In this document: positions 43,203 through 52,323 of the stretch, in pieces
How positions within the stretch are numbered: position 1 is the first letter of the stretch
Layout of the letters: each line of letters starts with the position of its first letter
NCBI RefSeq assembly: GCF_014831675.1
Contig: NZ_VJXY01000034.1
Span: 17,616-81,615, forward strand
DNA: 64,000 nucleotides
Reading direction: 5' to 3'
Origin: Komarekiella delphini-convector SJRDD-AB1
GTDB lineage: Bacteria > Cyanobacteriota > Cyanobacteriia > Cyanobacteriales > Nostocaceae
The notes under the pieces: model-generated
What the model was told of the DNA's origin: nothing
Databases searched by the model: none
What the model saw: the letters and a program-made list of their open reading frames with translations, nothing else
Position numbers and translations under genes: made by a program

Positions 43203-44573
43203 ATGATCTGCTGCCTAAATCCCGATTGTGCGAATCCCCAAAATCCAGATGAAGCAAACTTCTGCCTCAGCTGCGGGATAAAATTAGTATCATTATTACG
43301 AAATCGTTACCGGATTATTAAACTGCTTGGACGAGGGGGATTTGCTCGCACATACATTGCAGAGGATATAGACAAGCTTAATGAAGAATGCGTTGTCAAG
43401 CAGCTAGTACGAGATCAATTTTATGGCGGTCGCGGCAGTGAAGCACAAAAAAAAGCAACTGAGTTGTTTGAGCGAGAAGCAAAACGTCTGCAAGAGCTAG
43501 GTAAACATAACCAAATTCCCACGCTGTATGCTTACTTTAAGGAAGGTGACTACCTATATTTAGTACAGGAGTTTATCGAAGGACAAAATTTGTTGCAAGA
43601 ATTAAACCAGCAAGGAATATTTGATGAACTAAAAATTCGAGAACTCTTAAGTGGTTTGTTACCTGTCCTAGAAACAATACATCAACAGCAAGTGATTCAC
43701 CGAGATATTAAGCCCGAAAATATTATTCGCCGTCAAAGTGATGACAGATTAGTGCTAATTGATTTTGGTGTTTCAAAGCAAAAAACGGAAACAGTAAACT
43801 CTACACCAGGAACAATCATTGGGTCGTTGGGGTATGCAGCAATTGAGCAAATTCAGCTAGGTGAAGCTTATCCTGCTAGCGATATTTACAGTTTAGGAAT
43901 AACTTGCTTTTATCTGTTGACTAATATTTCTCCCTCACAACTGTGGCTAAAACAGGGCTATAGTTGGGCTTCTCGTTGGCGACAGTATTTGACACAGCCA
44001 CTAAGTCAGGAATTAGGGCTGATTATTGATAAATTGCTACAAGAAAACCATGAACAGCGTTATCAGTCAGCAAAGGCAGTATTACAAGATTTAAATTCTT
44101 TGCCAGTACCACAATTTATAATACCTCACACAGTAATGTCGTCTCGTAACTCATTACCACCACACTCAGAAGTTACAGAGCAACCAACTAAATATATACC
44201 GCAATTCTCTACTTGGGAATTCTTACCAGGGGCAATAATCGCAAGTTCAGGTAGTTCATTTTTAGCGCTCGCTATTCTAAGTTTTGTAGGAACTATGTGG
44301 ATTAGCTCTGGATTATGGCTACTAATTCTAGGTTGCTTAATATTTTCTCAATCTCGCTCGCTTTTTGAAAAAGTTTATTTATTTCTTATTGCTATAATTA
44401 CAAATATATTCATTGTATTTATATTCCAAAGTTTAAAAATCATTAATCCGATACAATCAGGCATAAATGGGCTAATAGTTTTGGTGTTACTAGTTGTTCT
44501 AGCTGGCTTGTTGGCATTTATGATTGTAGGTATTTCTCAAATAATGAACAAATTTATCTCTCAATATTTTTGA
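43203..44573 (+). CDS. Serine/threonine protein kinase with N-terminal zinc ribbon and C-terminal membrane helices
   Basis: The 456-residue protein starts with a four-cysteine ribbon (CCLNPDC then FCLSCG), common in cyanobacterial kinases. The kinase domain covers residues about 33-300: LLGRGGFARTYIAED (glycine loop), CVVKQL (Lys), VIHRDIKPENI near residue 166 (catalytic Asp) and VLIDFGVS (metal Asp). A linker and about four membrane helices (residues 340-450) complete the chain, so the catalytic domain is cytoplasmic. It is 47 bp upstream of a gene for a membrane-anchored binding protein. The pair looks like a split sensor, with the binding protein supplying the input; that is inference. Confidence 0.9.
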   Translation: MICCLNPDCANPQNPDEANFCLSCGIKLVSLLRNRYRIIKLLGRGGFARTYIAEDIDKLNEECVVKQLVRDQFYGGRGSEAQKKATELFEREAKRLQELGKHNQIPTLYAYFKEGDYLYLVQEFIEGQNLLQELNQQGIFDELKIRELLSGLLPVLETIHQQQVIHRDIKPENIIRRQSDDRLVLIDFGVSKQKTETVNSTPGTIIGSLGYAAIEQIQLGEAYPASDIYSLGITCFYLLTNISPSQLWLKQGYSWASRWRQYLTQPLSQELGLIIDKLLQENHEQRYQSAKAVLQDLNSLPVPQFIIPHTVMSSRNSLPPHSEVTEQPTKYIPQFSTWEFLPGAIIASSGSSFLALAILSFVGTMWISSGLWLLILGCLIFSQSRSLFEKVYLFLIAIITNIFIVFIFQSLKIINPIQSGINGLIVLVLLVVLAGLLAFMIVGISQIMNKFISQYF

Positions 44574-44620
44574 TTTAAATAAATTTAATTAAATTATTTT
44601 ATCAATTGAGGTAATTACTT

Positions 44621-46054
44621 ATGACCAATAAGAAAGAAAATATTCGGCTGCTAATTTCTTTAGGACTGGCGGGAGTCATGGTTGCGGCTATTTTATGGTT
44701 AATAGGTAAATTTTCTTCTAACCTCACACCTTCATCAAATTCAATGCCGATCTCATCTTCAGAGCCAAGTCTATCTCTTCCTGAATGGATGAGTTTGGGT
44801 GGGAAAATTTTAGTAACAGCGGATAAAACTGCTGATAAAGAAACCGGAGTTCGAGCTTTTGCAGCTAATGATTTTGCCACTGCTGTAACGAAATTCCAAT
44901 CATCTCTACAAACAAATCGTAATGACCCGGAGACGTTAATTTATTTAAATAATGCCAAAATTGGTAAATCGCCAGCACTAAAAGTTGCCGTAATTGCACC
45001 GATTGGTCGTACTCTGAATGAAGCGAAAGAGCTTTTGCGTGGAGTGGCACAAGCTCAAGATGAAGTTAATAACAGCGGTGGAATTAATGGTATGCCGTTG
45101 CAGCTTCAGATTGCCAATGTTGATAATATTGAAAAGCTCCAAGAGTTAGATAATGAATTTGTTAAAGACTCTAGCCTTGTGGCAGTAGTAGGGTTTAGTC
45201 GCAACGAAAAGATTTATAACGAGCGTGGTTTAGTCAGGATTTCTCTTACAAGTCCAATGACGCAACTTGGAGAAAATCAAACACAGCCTGGACAAGCAAG
45301 ATACGTATTTTATGCAAGTCCAAATCGTAACAATTTCACTCAAGCTCTTGCCGAATATATTATCAAAAAAGAACGACGAACAAATGTTGCTATTTGTCAA
45401 GCTTCGACACAACAAGAAAGAAGTCAAGAAATTAAAAAACAATACGCTGATTTGATTACTAAAGCAGGGGGAAAAATCACTGATATAGAGTGTAATTTAA
45501 GCGCCCCAAATTTTAGAGCCAGCGATTTTGTGACTAAAGCGATCGCAGATGGTGCAGAAGCTTTACTATTAATCCCTAGACCAGACAAAATTGACTCTGC
45601 TCTTGATGTGGCACGAGAAAGTCAAGGCAAACTAGCACTTTTTGGTTCTCAGCTAATGTATGGTGAAAAAGTTTTAAAGTTTGGGCAAGGAGATGTTAAA
45701 GGAATGGTGTTACCCGTATCTTGGCATCATGATGCTAATAGTAATGCCAGAGGAGGTAATTCTTTTGCTAATAAAGCAGCTAAACTTTGGGGTGGACAAG
45801 TAAGTCCACGAACTGCGACGGCTTATGATGCACTTCAAGTAATTATCGCTGGCTTAGAAGAAGGGAGTACCCGCCAGAGTTTGCAAAAAGTGCTGTCTAA
45901 TCCTAATTTTTCAGCTACAGGAGCAACAGGAAAGATTCAGTTTTCACCATCAGGCGATCGCCTTGGCGGAGTCTTTTTAGTCAAAGTTGAGCCTTGTGAG
46001 TCAAGTAAGTCTTGTTCTTCTAGTACTGGCTACGATTTTGTATTAGTGCAGTAA
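44621..46054 (+). CDS. Membrane-anchored LivK-type (type 1) periplasmic binding protein
   Basis: The 477-residue protein has one N-terminal membrane anchor (residues about 9-27, LLISLGLAGVMVAAILWLIG) and a short TPR-like helical stretch (AFAANDFATAVTKFQSSLQT, residues 76-95). A branched-chain amino acid receptor-type ligand domain follows: LKVAVIAPIGRTLNEAKELL near residue 118, DEVNNSGGINGMPLQLQIAN near residue 146, VAVVGFSRNEKIY near residue 183, and TATAYDALQVIIAGLEEG near residue 399. GAGGTAA precedes the ATG. No transporter genes accompany it. Pairing with the Ser/Thr kinase upstream suggests sensing rather than uptake. Confidence 0.8.
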   Translation: MTNKKENIRLLISLGLAGVMVAAILWLIGKFSSNLTPSSNSMPISSSEPSLSLPEWMSLGGKILVTADKTADKETGVRAFAANDFATAVTKFQSSLQTNRNDPETLIYLNNAKIGKSPALKVAVIAPIGRTLNEAKELLRGVAQAQDEVNNSGGINGMPLQLQIANVDNIEKLQELDNEFVKDSSLVAVVGFSRNEKIYNERGLVRISLTSPMTQLGENQTQPGQARYVFYASPNRNNFTQALAEYIIKKERRTNVAICQASTQQERSQEIKKQYADLITKAGGKITDIECNLSAPNFRASDFVTKAIADGAEALLLIPRPDKIDSALDVARESQGKLALFGSQLMYGEKVLKFGQGDVKGMVLPVSWHHDANSNARGGNSFANKAAKLWGGQVSPRTATAYDALQVIIAGLEEGSTRQSLQKVLSNPNFSATGATGKIQFSPSGDRLGGVFLVKVEPCESSKSCSSSTGYDFVLVQ

Positions 46055-46104
46055 ATATCAGACTTTTTATAAGTATGAGTTAAGAATATAGTGAGATTAA
46101 AAAG

Positions 46105-46695
46105 TCACTGTTGAATACCTTGGCGAAATTCTTTAATCGCTTCGAGGGGAGACGACAACAAAAGACAACGATTGAGCACAGATAAATCTAATTCTGGCAG
46201 TAACTCACTTTTAACAACTTTTTCGTATTCTTGTTCTCGTAAACAGTAAACCTCAAATGTGCCATCTTCCCAGAACCAAACTTCCGGGACTTGCGTTAAT
46301 TTGTACTTACTTAGCTTGATAGGACTACCGCTAGTAATCACTACTTCAATACTGAGGTCTGGTATTGGTTTATCATTACCAAAGCAATAAGATAAGTCTG
46401 CTTGGTACTCTACTATCTTGGGAATAGCTTGGGTAAAACTCCCACTGGGGAAAAATTCAATACTCTTGACTTCAAAATAGATTATCAGTAGTGCAGCCAT
46501 TAAACACTTAATCGCCTCATGAGGCTTACCAATACCCACTATTTCTAAGACTCCCTCACAATAAAATAGCCTTACCCCTGGCACATTTTCAAAGCTGCTT
46601 TGAATTACTTTGAACTGTTCCCAACTTAACCCACGTCGAAAGAAGCGTTGTTCTTCTTCTGGTAAACCAACAATATTTTCTAACGCTTGAGTCAT
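46105..46695 (-). CDS. Uma2 family (DUF820) putative endonuclease
   Basis: The 196-residue protein has the Uma2 layout: GVRLFYCEGVLEIVGIGKPH near residue 35, a helix, IVEYQADLSYCFGN near residue 92, then PIPDLSIEVVITSGSPIKLS near residue 109 with the acidic catalytic-type residues, YKLTQVPEVWFWEDGTFEVY and a helical tail. Function of the family is not established. It is convergent with the binding-protein gene and unrelated to proB, which is 42 bp upstream on the same strand. Confidence 0.85.
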   Translation of the reverse strand: MTQALENIVGLPEEEQRFFRRGLSWEQFKVIQSSFENVPGVRLFYCEGVLEIVGIGKPHEAIKCLMAALLIIYFEVKSIEFFPSGSFTQAIPKIVEYQADLSYCFGNDKPIPDLSIEVVITSGSPIKLSKYKLTQVPEVWFWEDGTFEVYCLREQEYEKVVKSELLPELDLSVLNRCLLLSSPLEAIKEFRQGIQQ

Positions 46696-46737
46696 AATAT
46701 TTATCTCTGCTCAATTATTAGTAGTCTTATATCCATG

Positions 46738-47847
46738 CTAAGTCAGAACCAAATTATCTCGATGAATTACGGTTTCTGCACCGACATAACCTAAAATTGT
46801 GGGAATTTCCCGTGAATGACGCCCGCTAATTTTTTGCAGTTCATCGCTGCTGTAGTTCACAAGTCCTCTGGCAATTTCTTGACCGTTAGGATCACACAAT
46901 TGCACGGCATCTTGTGTATCAAACTCTCCTTCTACTGCTTTAATTCCAGCGGCTAATAAAGATTTTCCTGCTAGAGAAATTGCCGCGATCGCACCCGCAT
47001 CTAAATACAATTTACCAGTAGGTACAAGACCATAAGCTATCCAGCGTTTACGCGCAGAAGTGGGTTCAGGTTGCGGTTCAAAGTGTGTACCAAGAGGTTC
47101 ACCCTTTAAGATTTTTTCGATATTCCGAGGAAATCGCCCTTCAGTAATTACGGTACGCACTCCCGCAGCAACGGCAATCCTAGCGGCAGAAATTTTTGTC
47201 ACCATACCACCAGTACCCCATTGAGAGCCTTGGGAGCCTGTTTGTATCTGCAATTCTGCCAGCTCCTTCATACTACTAACTAAGGCGATCGGCTGGGCAT
47301 CGGGTACGGAACGCGGATCGGCTGAATATAGCCGATCTACATCGGTGAGCAAAAATAGCCAATCTGCTTCTACTATGCTGGCAACTAATGCTGAAAGGGT
47401 GTCATTGTCGCCAAATTTCAATTCCTCTACTGCTACGGTGTCATTTTCATTGACTATGGGGATCACTCCTAATCCCAGCAGTTCTCGAAAGGTGTTGTAA
47501 GCGTTGAGATAGCGGCTACGCTGTACTAAGTCGCTGCGTGTCAGCAATACTTGGGCAATTGGCTGTTGTAGGGTAGTAAATAAATCGTCATACACGCGGA
47601 TTAACCTGCCTTGCCCAACTGCTGCTACTGCTTGCTTTAGAGCGATCGCTTTGGGGCGTTCAGTTAAGCCTAACCGCGCACAACCCACGCCCACAGCGCC
47701 AGAGGAAACCAAAATCACCTGATGACCTTGGCGTCTCAAATAGCAGAGTGTTTCTGCTAAAGTTGCGATCGTGGAAAGTGCTAATTGTCCGGTTTCTGGT
47801 TGAGTCAGGCTAGAAGTGCCGATTTTGACAACAATCGTTTTGGTCAT
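46738..47847 (-). CDS. proB: Glutamate 5-kinase with C-terminal PUA domain
   Basis: The enzyme phosphorylates glutamate in the first step of proline synthesis. The 369-residue protein starts [15 protein letters not shown] (amino-acid kinase phosphate loop) and shows [20 protein letters not shown] near residue 41, [20 protein letters not shown] near residue 129, and [20 protein letters not shown] near residue 211. A PUA domain covers about residues 280-365 ([31 protein letters not shown]). A GTAGAGACGCG repeat lies ten bases upstream of the start codon. Confidence 0.95.
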   Translation of the reverse strand: MTKTIVVKIGTSSLTQPETGQLALSTIATLAETLCYLRRQGHQVILVSSGAVGVGCARLGLTERPKAIALKQAVAAVGQGRLIRVYDDLFTTLQQPIAQVLLTRSDLVQRSRYLNAYNTFRELLGLGVIPIVNENDTVAVEELKFGDNDTLSALVASIVEADWLFLLTDVDRLYSADPRSVPDAQPIALVSSMKELAELQIQTGSQGSQWGTGGMVTKISAARIAVAAGVRTVITEGRFPRNIEKILKGEPLGTHFEPQPEPTSARKRWIAYGLVPTGKLYLDAGAIAAISLAGKSLLAAGIKAVEGEFDTQDAVQLCDPNGQEIARGLVNYSSDELQKISGRHSREIPTILGYVGAETVIHRDNLVLT

Positions 47848-47856
47848 TGGTTAAGA

Positions 47857-47889
47857 GTAGAGACGCGATAAATCGCGTCTGTACAAGGG
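47857..47889. repeat. GTAGAGACGCG-family repeat immediately upstream of proB
   Basis: A 33-bp member with core GACGCGATAAATCGCGTC, preceded by GGTCATTGGTTAA, which resembles the flank of the coxB copy. Its hairpin would fall in the proB leader next to the ribosome binding region. Confidence 0.85.
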
Positions 47890-48107
47890 TCAAAATTAAT
47901 TGCTCTGAACTTATTGACTATGGACTAAATTGTAAAGCGCCAGTCCCTCTATAAGTGAAGGCTGACGCTCTACGGGTTTATATTTATTTTGTATCAGTTA
48001 GGGTCTTTTTTGGCTGACCCCATGTTATTAATACTTATGATCCCCGATTTTTTGATTCTAGTGAGATTCCTTAATTATTTCTTTAGATTTACTTTCCTGA
48101 CGATTTG

Positions 48108-48653
48108 TCAAGGTTTATGAATCTTTGTTTTTCTAGGGGTAATAGAGGCTCCTAAGATTTCTGATATCCAGACTTCAAAGTTGCGTATTGGATGAGAGCG
48201 GAGGGCGGCATCTGGATGAACAATCGGTTCGACTAAAATAGTAAACATCCCTAGACGATTACCTGCGATGACATCAGTAAATAAGCGATCGCCTACCATC
48301 CCTACTTGATGTACTGGTAGATTCATAGATTTTAGTGCAGCTCTGATTTTGCGTCGAGAGGGTTTGGCTGCACCCAAGTAGTAAGGTAGATTGAGAGAGC
48401 GGGCAATTCTACCAATCCGCGCTTCACTCAGGTTATTGCTCACCAAACACAGTGAAGCGCAGGCGCGGATTTGCTCCACCCAACTTTGTAGTTCTGCTGA
48501 AGCTACCCCTATTCTCATTGGCACTAAAGTTTCATCCACATCTAACACCAGCCCTTTCAATCCATATCGTTGGATAATATCTGGCGTCAGGTTCAATATC
48601 GAACCTTCTAATATTAGGTCAGGCTGTAAGAGATTGTTCCAGGTCATAGTCAA
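48108..48653 (-). CDS. YqeG-type HAD phosphatase
   Basis: The 181-residue protein is a HAD IIIA phosphatase of the YqeG family. LKGLVLDVDETLVPM near residue 34 has the two catalytic Asp residues, LCLVSNNLSE near residue 68 is motif II, GAAKPSRRKI near residue 93 contains the motif III lysine, and VGMVGDRLFTDVIAGN near residue 117 is motif IV. Related plant and yeast proteins act on phosphatidylglycerol phosphate; a role in phosphatidylglycerol synthesis is plausible here but unproven. Confidence 0.88.
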   Translation of the reverse strand: MTMTWNNLLQPDLILEGSILNLTPDIIQRYGLKGLVLDVDETLVPMRIGVASAELQSWVEQIRACASLCLVSNNLSEARIGRIARSLNLPYYLGAAKPSRRKIRAALKSMNLPVHQVGMVGDRLFTDVIAGNRLGMFTILVEPIVHPDAALRSHPIRNFEVWISEILGASITPRKTKIHKP

Positions 48654-49108
48654 CAGTCAGGCTTAAAATGCAAATAAGATTGCTATATTCAGAAGAACAC
48701 ATTCTGAGTACTTTTGATGGTGCTATTTAACTTTTATTTCAATACTATGCTAGTACCAATGAGTTTTTAGGGTGGGCATTGTAATGCCCACCCTACTGTG
48801 GTCTTTCATATATAATTAGAAATTCCCAATTAAAAATCTAAAAATATTACATTTTAATTTTTAATTTTGAGAGAAGTCAAAGCGGCGGCTACCCTACGGG
48901 TTCTTCGTTCGCGGAGCATCCCGTAGGGTAGAGTACCACCGTTGGCGCAGCCCGCCAAAAGTGAAAAATCAGAGTGGCGATTCCCGGCGATAGCTTCGCC
49001 AACGCCTGCCATAAAATGCCCGTTCGCCTCCGGTTTCCTTTAGGAGAAGGGCTGTAGGGCGAACTGAACTTTTCAACACAGGCGTCTGAACTTCGGAGAT
49101 TTATAATC
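48654..49108. other. Spacer with palindromic repeats
   Basis: No gene is supported. 48768-48796 is a GTAGGGTGGGCATTG-family palindrome (copy of 8858-8887). 48885-48965 contains inverted words CTACCCTACGGG and CCCGTAGGGTAG around TTCGTTCGCGGAGCATC, a common cyanobacterial repeat type. Confidence 0.6.
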
Positions 49109-49681
49109 TTATTCGACTTCATTAAAAAGATGTTCTTCTAACAGTGGTTGCACTTGGCGAAACTCTTCTGGAGAAAGCAATTCAGGTTGACCTGTTTTTG
49201 ATATCCGTGCAAAAAACAGTAGTGGGTCAAGTGGTGTATAAATTGCATACTCTTGGTCTTCGTAATAGAAGCTAGAGAGTAGTTGTAATTGCTCAGGCTC
49301 TAAATCTTCTCCTTCGTCTTCGATTTCTAAGGTAAAGAGTTCTGATTCTTCAACTGGAGGTAAATCACCAGCAACCGTTAAAGCGTAGGCTGTGTTTTTA
49401 AGTATCAGGTTTTGCTCAGATAGTACAGCTTGGGCTGTGTCAAAAATTTGCTCAATAATGGCATCATCTTCTACTAGAAGGGCTTCTTCTTCCTCTTCCT
49501 CACCTTGCCAAGCAAAAATTTCTACAGGTGAGTCTACAGGAAGAAGTAAAACGTATTCTTGCCCATCTACTTCGAGGGAATGCTCAATATAACATTCGAG
49601 CGATCGCCCTCTTTCATCAGTTAAAGTGATTGAACCCGCATGAGCGTGGTCATTTTCTTCGGGAAATTGAGAGGAAAACAT
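49109..49681 (-). CDS. DUF3727 domain protein
   Basis: The 190-residue acidic protein contains two related beta domains: ITLTDERGRSLECYIEHSLE with EYVLLLPVDSPVEIFAW (residues 18-60), and SSFYYEDQEYAIYTPLDPLL (residues about 135-155). Glu-rich linkers separate them (EEEEEEALLVEDD). This DUF1292/DUF3727 arrangement is conserved in cyanobacteria. Its function is not established. It lies downstream of ruvX on the same strand with a 142-bp gap. Confidence 0.8.
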   Translation of the reverse strand: MFSSQFPEENDHAHAGSITLTDERGRSLECYIEHSLEVDGQEYVLLLPVDSPVEIFAWQGEEEEEEALLVEDDAIIEQIFDTAQAVLSEQNLILKNTAYALTVAGDLPPVEESELFTLEIEDEGEDLEPEQLQLLSSFYYEDQEYAIYTPLDPLLFFARISKTGQPELLSPEEFRQVQPLLEEHLFNEVE

Positions 49682-49823
49682 AGCCGAAATGTGAAACTCT
49701 AATAAATACCAGCAATTGTCAAAATCACTTAGCTATTGAATGACTAGATAATGTCAACCAAATAACTGGAGAGCTAAATAAAACTGCTGGGTAATCGTTT
49801 TCAGAATATCATGTTAAAAGGTA

Positions 49824-50321
49824 TCAATACTCAACAGCTACCACTGAGCCGCGGGAACTGACTCGCCTAGCATCCAACCATTGTTGCAAAATCAAAGAAG
49901 CTGCCTTCCGGTCAATCAAACCTTTATGGCGTGATGGGGAGCGGTTTTCAGCTATTAGCATTTGCTCTGCTTGATATGAAGTTAATCGCTCATCCACATA
50001 TTCCACAGGCAGTTTAAGAGCTTTAGCAAGCCTATTAGCAAATTTCTGGACGTGACGCGCCTGAAATCCCAAAGAGCCATCCATTGAATAGGGTAAGCCA
50101 ATAACCAGGACTTGCACCTCACGTTCATTGACTATTTGTCGCATTTGCTCGACATCGCGTTCAAAGGATGTACGCTCAATAGTGGTGATGCCTGTGGCAA
50201 TTAAACCCGTGCGATCGCACCCAGCTACGCCAACACGTTTACTACCAACATCTAATCCCAAGGCTGAAATAAAAGGTTTTGGTTGCTCTTGGGGGATCAC
50301 ACTAATTCTCCTGCTGTGCAT
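49824..50321 (-). CDS. ruvX: RuvX/YqgF family pre-16S rRNA nuclease-like protein
   Basis: The 165-residue protein has the YqgF RNase H-like fold: LGLDVGSKRVGVAGCD near residue 21 with the first catalytic Asp, VQVLVIGLPYSMDGSLG near residue 68, and VEYVDERLTSYQAEQML near residue 106 with the conserved D-E-R-L-T. Homologues process 16S rRNA 5' ends or act as putative Holliday junction resolvases. Its start overlaps the 3' end of the acetyltransferase gene by 20 bp, indicating an operon. Confidence 0.92.
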   Translation of the reverse strand: MHSRRISVIPQEQPKPFISALGLDVGSKRVGVAGCDRTGLIATGITTIERTSFERDVEQMRQIVNEREVQVLVIGLPYSMDGSLGFQARHVQKFANRLAKALKLPVEYVDERLTSYQAEQMLIAENRSPSRHKGLIDRKAASLILQQWLDARRVSSRGSVVAVEY

Positions 50322-51558
50322 CTGCTGATTCCGGCTGGCCAGATGCTTCTATGCTACTGTTGTTACCTGAAAAGTTAAGAGGTTCTGACTTGGTTGGCAC
50401 TGATCTATCAGATGATGGCGATTTTCCAGGTTGTACCCATGACATACCGCCTGGTATTGGTTTGCGTGCTGGTTGCAGACCTTGTAGCATCTCACTCCAC
50501 TGAATTCCTTCTAAGGAGACAAATTTAGACTCCCGTAGCTTGTGCCACACTGAGCGAGACATGATTAGTGTATGTTCTATGCGTTTTGCTCCAATTTGCT
50601 CCAAATATTCTTCTCGCTCTGGCTGATAGTCTGAGGAAGCGAGTTGCAAGCCTTGTTGAGGAAAATCTTGAGCAATACGAGCTAGTTGAGACAACAATTC
50701 TGGATATAGCCAGGTATAGGCAGGATGAACTGTCAGTGTTGCTGCATGTGGGGCCTCACCCTTGCGGTCAAGTTGTACCTGAAAATGACCGATCGCCGCT
50801 TTGCGTTGGGGTTCAAACACGTAGCCACTCACTACTTCTGTTTTGGTCAGCCATTGCTTGACTGCATCAGTTAAAACGCCGAACAAACTAGTTTTAAAAT
50901 CGCGGGTGTTGCGATCAAAGACCTGACGTACCAGAGGGGGCATTGATGCCGTATCTAGCTGATATAGTAACTGGGCATCAGCATTACTTACTGGCAAGAG
51001 GTTAGGTAAATCTGGCTCTCCTTTTGCCAATTCAGCCAGCAATTCTGGTTCAATTTCCCAGTACGTCATTTCTGCTAGGCGCTGAAAGCCATTTTGTCGG
51101 TACAGTGCCAGCGCCTCCATATCATTGACGTTAACTTCCAGTAGCCAAGTGCGAGCTTCCAAAATCGATTCAAAACAATGGCGTAAAAGTTGCGAACCGA
51201 TTCCTTGTTTATCAGCACCACGCTCCAGCATCACTCGGTCAATCCGCCAAGTGCTGCGTGTCCGGTTAAACGGTGACACTTGAATCATCCCTAAAAGCAT
51301 CCGCCCTTGTTCTGCTACATAGGCACAGAAGCGATACTGAAGCGGGTTAGGAAACCAACTCAAAAATTTGAGTAGTCCATACCAGCGGCGTAACTGTTGC
51401 ATCTGGCTGATGGCAAAACGAGCTCCCTGGGGAGTGAGGGCTGCGAATGACTCTTGATTTAGGCGCTCAATTCCATCCAGATCCCGGTATTGGACTGGTC
51501 GGATGATCACGCTGAGATTTCGAGGAAGTAATGAAGTCATTTTGATTCGAGCCGCCAT
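50302..51558 (-). CDS. GNAT family N-acetyltransferase with extended C-terminal region
   Basis: The 418-residue protein starts with a GNAT domain (residues about 14-170): VIRPVQYRDLDGIERLNQES, then LLGMIQVSPFNRTRSTWRID and ERGADKQGIGSQLLRHCFES near residue 112, the acetyl-CoA loop, and LYRQNGFQRLAEMTYWE near residue 151. A second GNAT-like half occupies about 190-350, and a Pro/Ser-rich disordered tail ends the protein. Start could also be codon 7. Substrate unknown. It overlaps ruvX. Confidence 0.8.
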   Translation of the reverse strand: MAARIKMTSLLPRNLSVIIRPVQYRDLDGIERLNQESFAALTPQGARFAISQMQQLRRWYGLLKFLSWFPNPLQYRFCAYVAEQGRMLLGMIQVSPFNRTRSTWRIDRVMLERGADKQGIGSQLLRHCFESILEARTWLLEVNVNDMEALALYRQNGFQRLAEMTYWEIEPELLAELAKGEPDLPNLLPVSNADAQLLYQLDTASMPPLVRQVFDRNTRDFKTSLFGVLTDAVKQWLTKTEVVSGYVFEPQRKAAIGHFQVQLDRKGEAPHAATLTVHPAYTWLYPELLSQLARIAQDFPQQGLQLASSDYQPEREEYLEQIGAKRIEHTLIMSRSVWHKLRESKFVSLEGIQWSEMLQGLQPARKPIPGGMSWVQPGKSPSSDRSVPTKSEPLNFSGNNSSIEASGQPESADAQQEN

Positions 51559-51752
51559 TTAGCCTTAACTAACTGCTCTTTTAAGGTACTGCTGCCATAA
51601 TCTTAACGGCTTTATGCTCTTTGCTATTGTTCCAAAAGAGTGATTTTCGTAACCCAATACTTAAAAAAGCAGACCTTGTGGGAACACTATAGGCGTTAAC
51701 CCAACAATATCTGCTTTTATTTTATTTGAATTTTGGTTAAAAATTGTTTAGA

Positions 51753-51959
51753 TTATGAAACTTGCCGAGAAACTAGCTTTTCAAAATTGGCTTGGGTTTG
51801 ATGGAGTAATTGCTGACGACTATCTTCAAGTGTCTGCTTCAGGGTTGGAACCAGATTGCGAGCGTGCAGAGTCATGTGAAGTTGCAGGTGGGCGACGTAT
51901 TCACTGATATCTTCGTTTGGTGCAACTGTGCCCGTTAAGAAATTTGATTCCATTGCCAC
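51753..51959 (-). CDS. Small conserved-type hypothetical protein
   Basis: The product is about 68 residues: MESNFLTGTVAPNEDISEYV, then AHLQLHMTLHARNLVPTLKQ, ending in a helix LEDSRQQLLHQTQANFEKLV. AAAGGAG precedes a GTG at 51959 by six bases and an ATG at 51953 by 12, so GTG (adding two residues) is the better-spaced start. The frame open to 52001 is not needed. No family recognised. Confidence 0.6.
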   Translation of the reverse strand: MAMESNFLTGTVAPNEDISEYVAHLQLHMTLHARNLVPTLKQTLEDSRQQLLHQTQANFEKLVSRQVS

Positions 51960-52323
51960 TGTGTACTCCTTTATAAATCCTGTGCCGTGTCTTGACATCA
52001 CTACTACTTATCATGTTGTTTAGTCTCTCTTCTTAATTTGCAATGAAGTTTAACGGTTGTTCGCAATTAACATATTCGAGCGTCGGAGTCCACCGCCATA
52101 CCTTTATGTTAGCGGCGTTCCTACCGTAGATCTGGGACTAGGGACTGGGGACTGGGAACACTTCTCTTCTGTACGTTCGCGTAGCGTGTCGTAGACAGAG
52201 GCGGCGCAGTGCATCGCTGGGAAAGCATTCTAAAATATGTCCGGGGTCAAAGCCTCTTCCATAATTTTTCGCTTTGATTACCCAATCCCTAATTTCTAAT
52301 TCCTAATCCCCAGTCTCTTTTAC
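51960..52323. other. Spacer between amtB and the small gene
   Basis: No gene. It holds dispersed words GGGACTGGGGACTGGGAA (about 52138), CGTTCGCGTAGCGTG (about 52175), and TCCCTAATTTCTAATTCC with CCCAGTC (about 52290-52315), related to the repeats at 14085 and 18540. Confidence 0.5.

Noticed and set aside
48889-49122. 77-codon minus-strand frame
   Set aside because: It is made of common spacer repeats (CCCTACGGG words) and overlaps the DUF3727 gene end.
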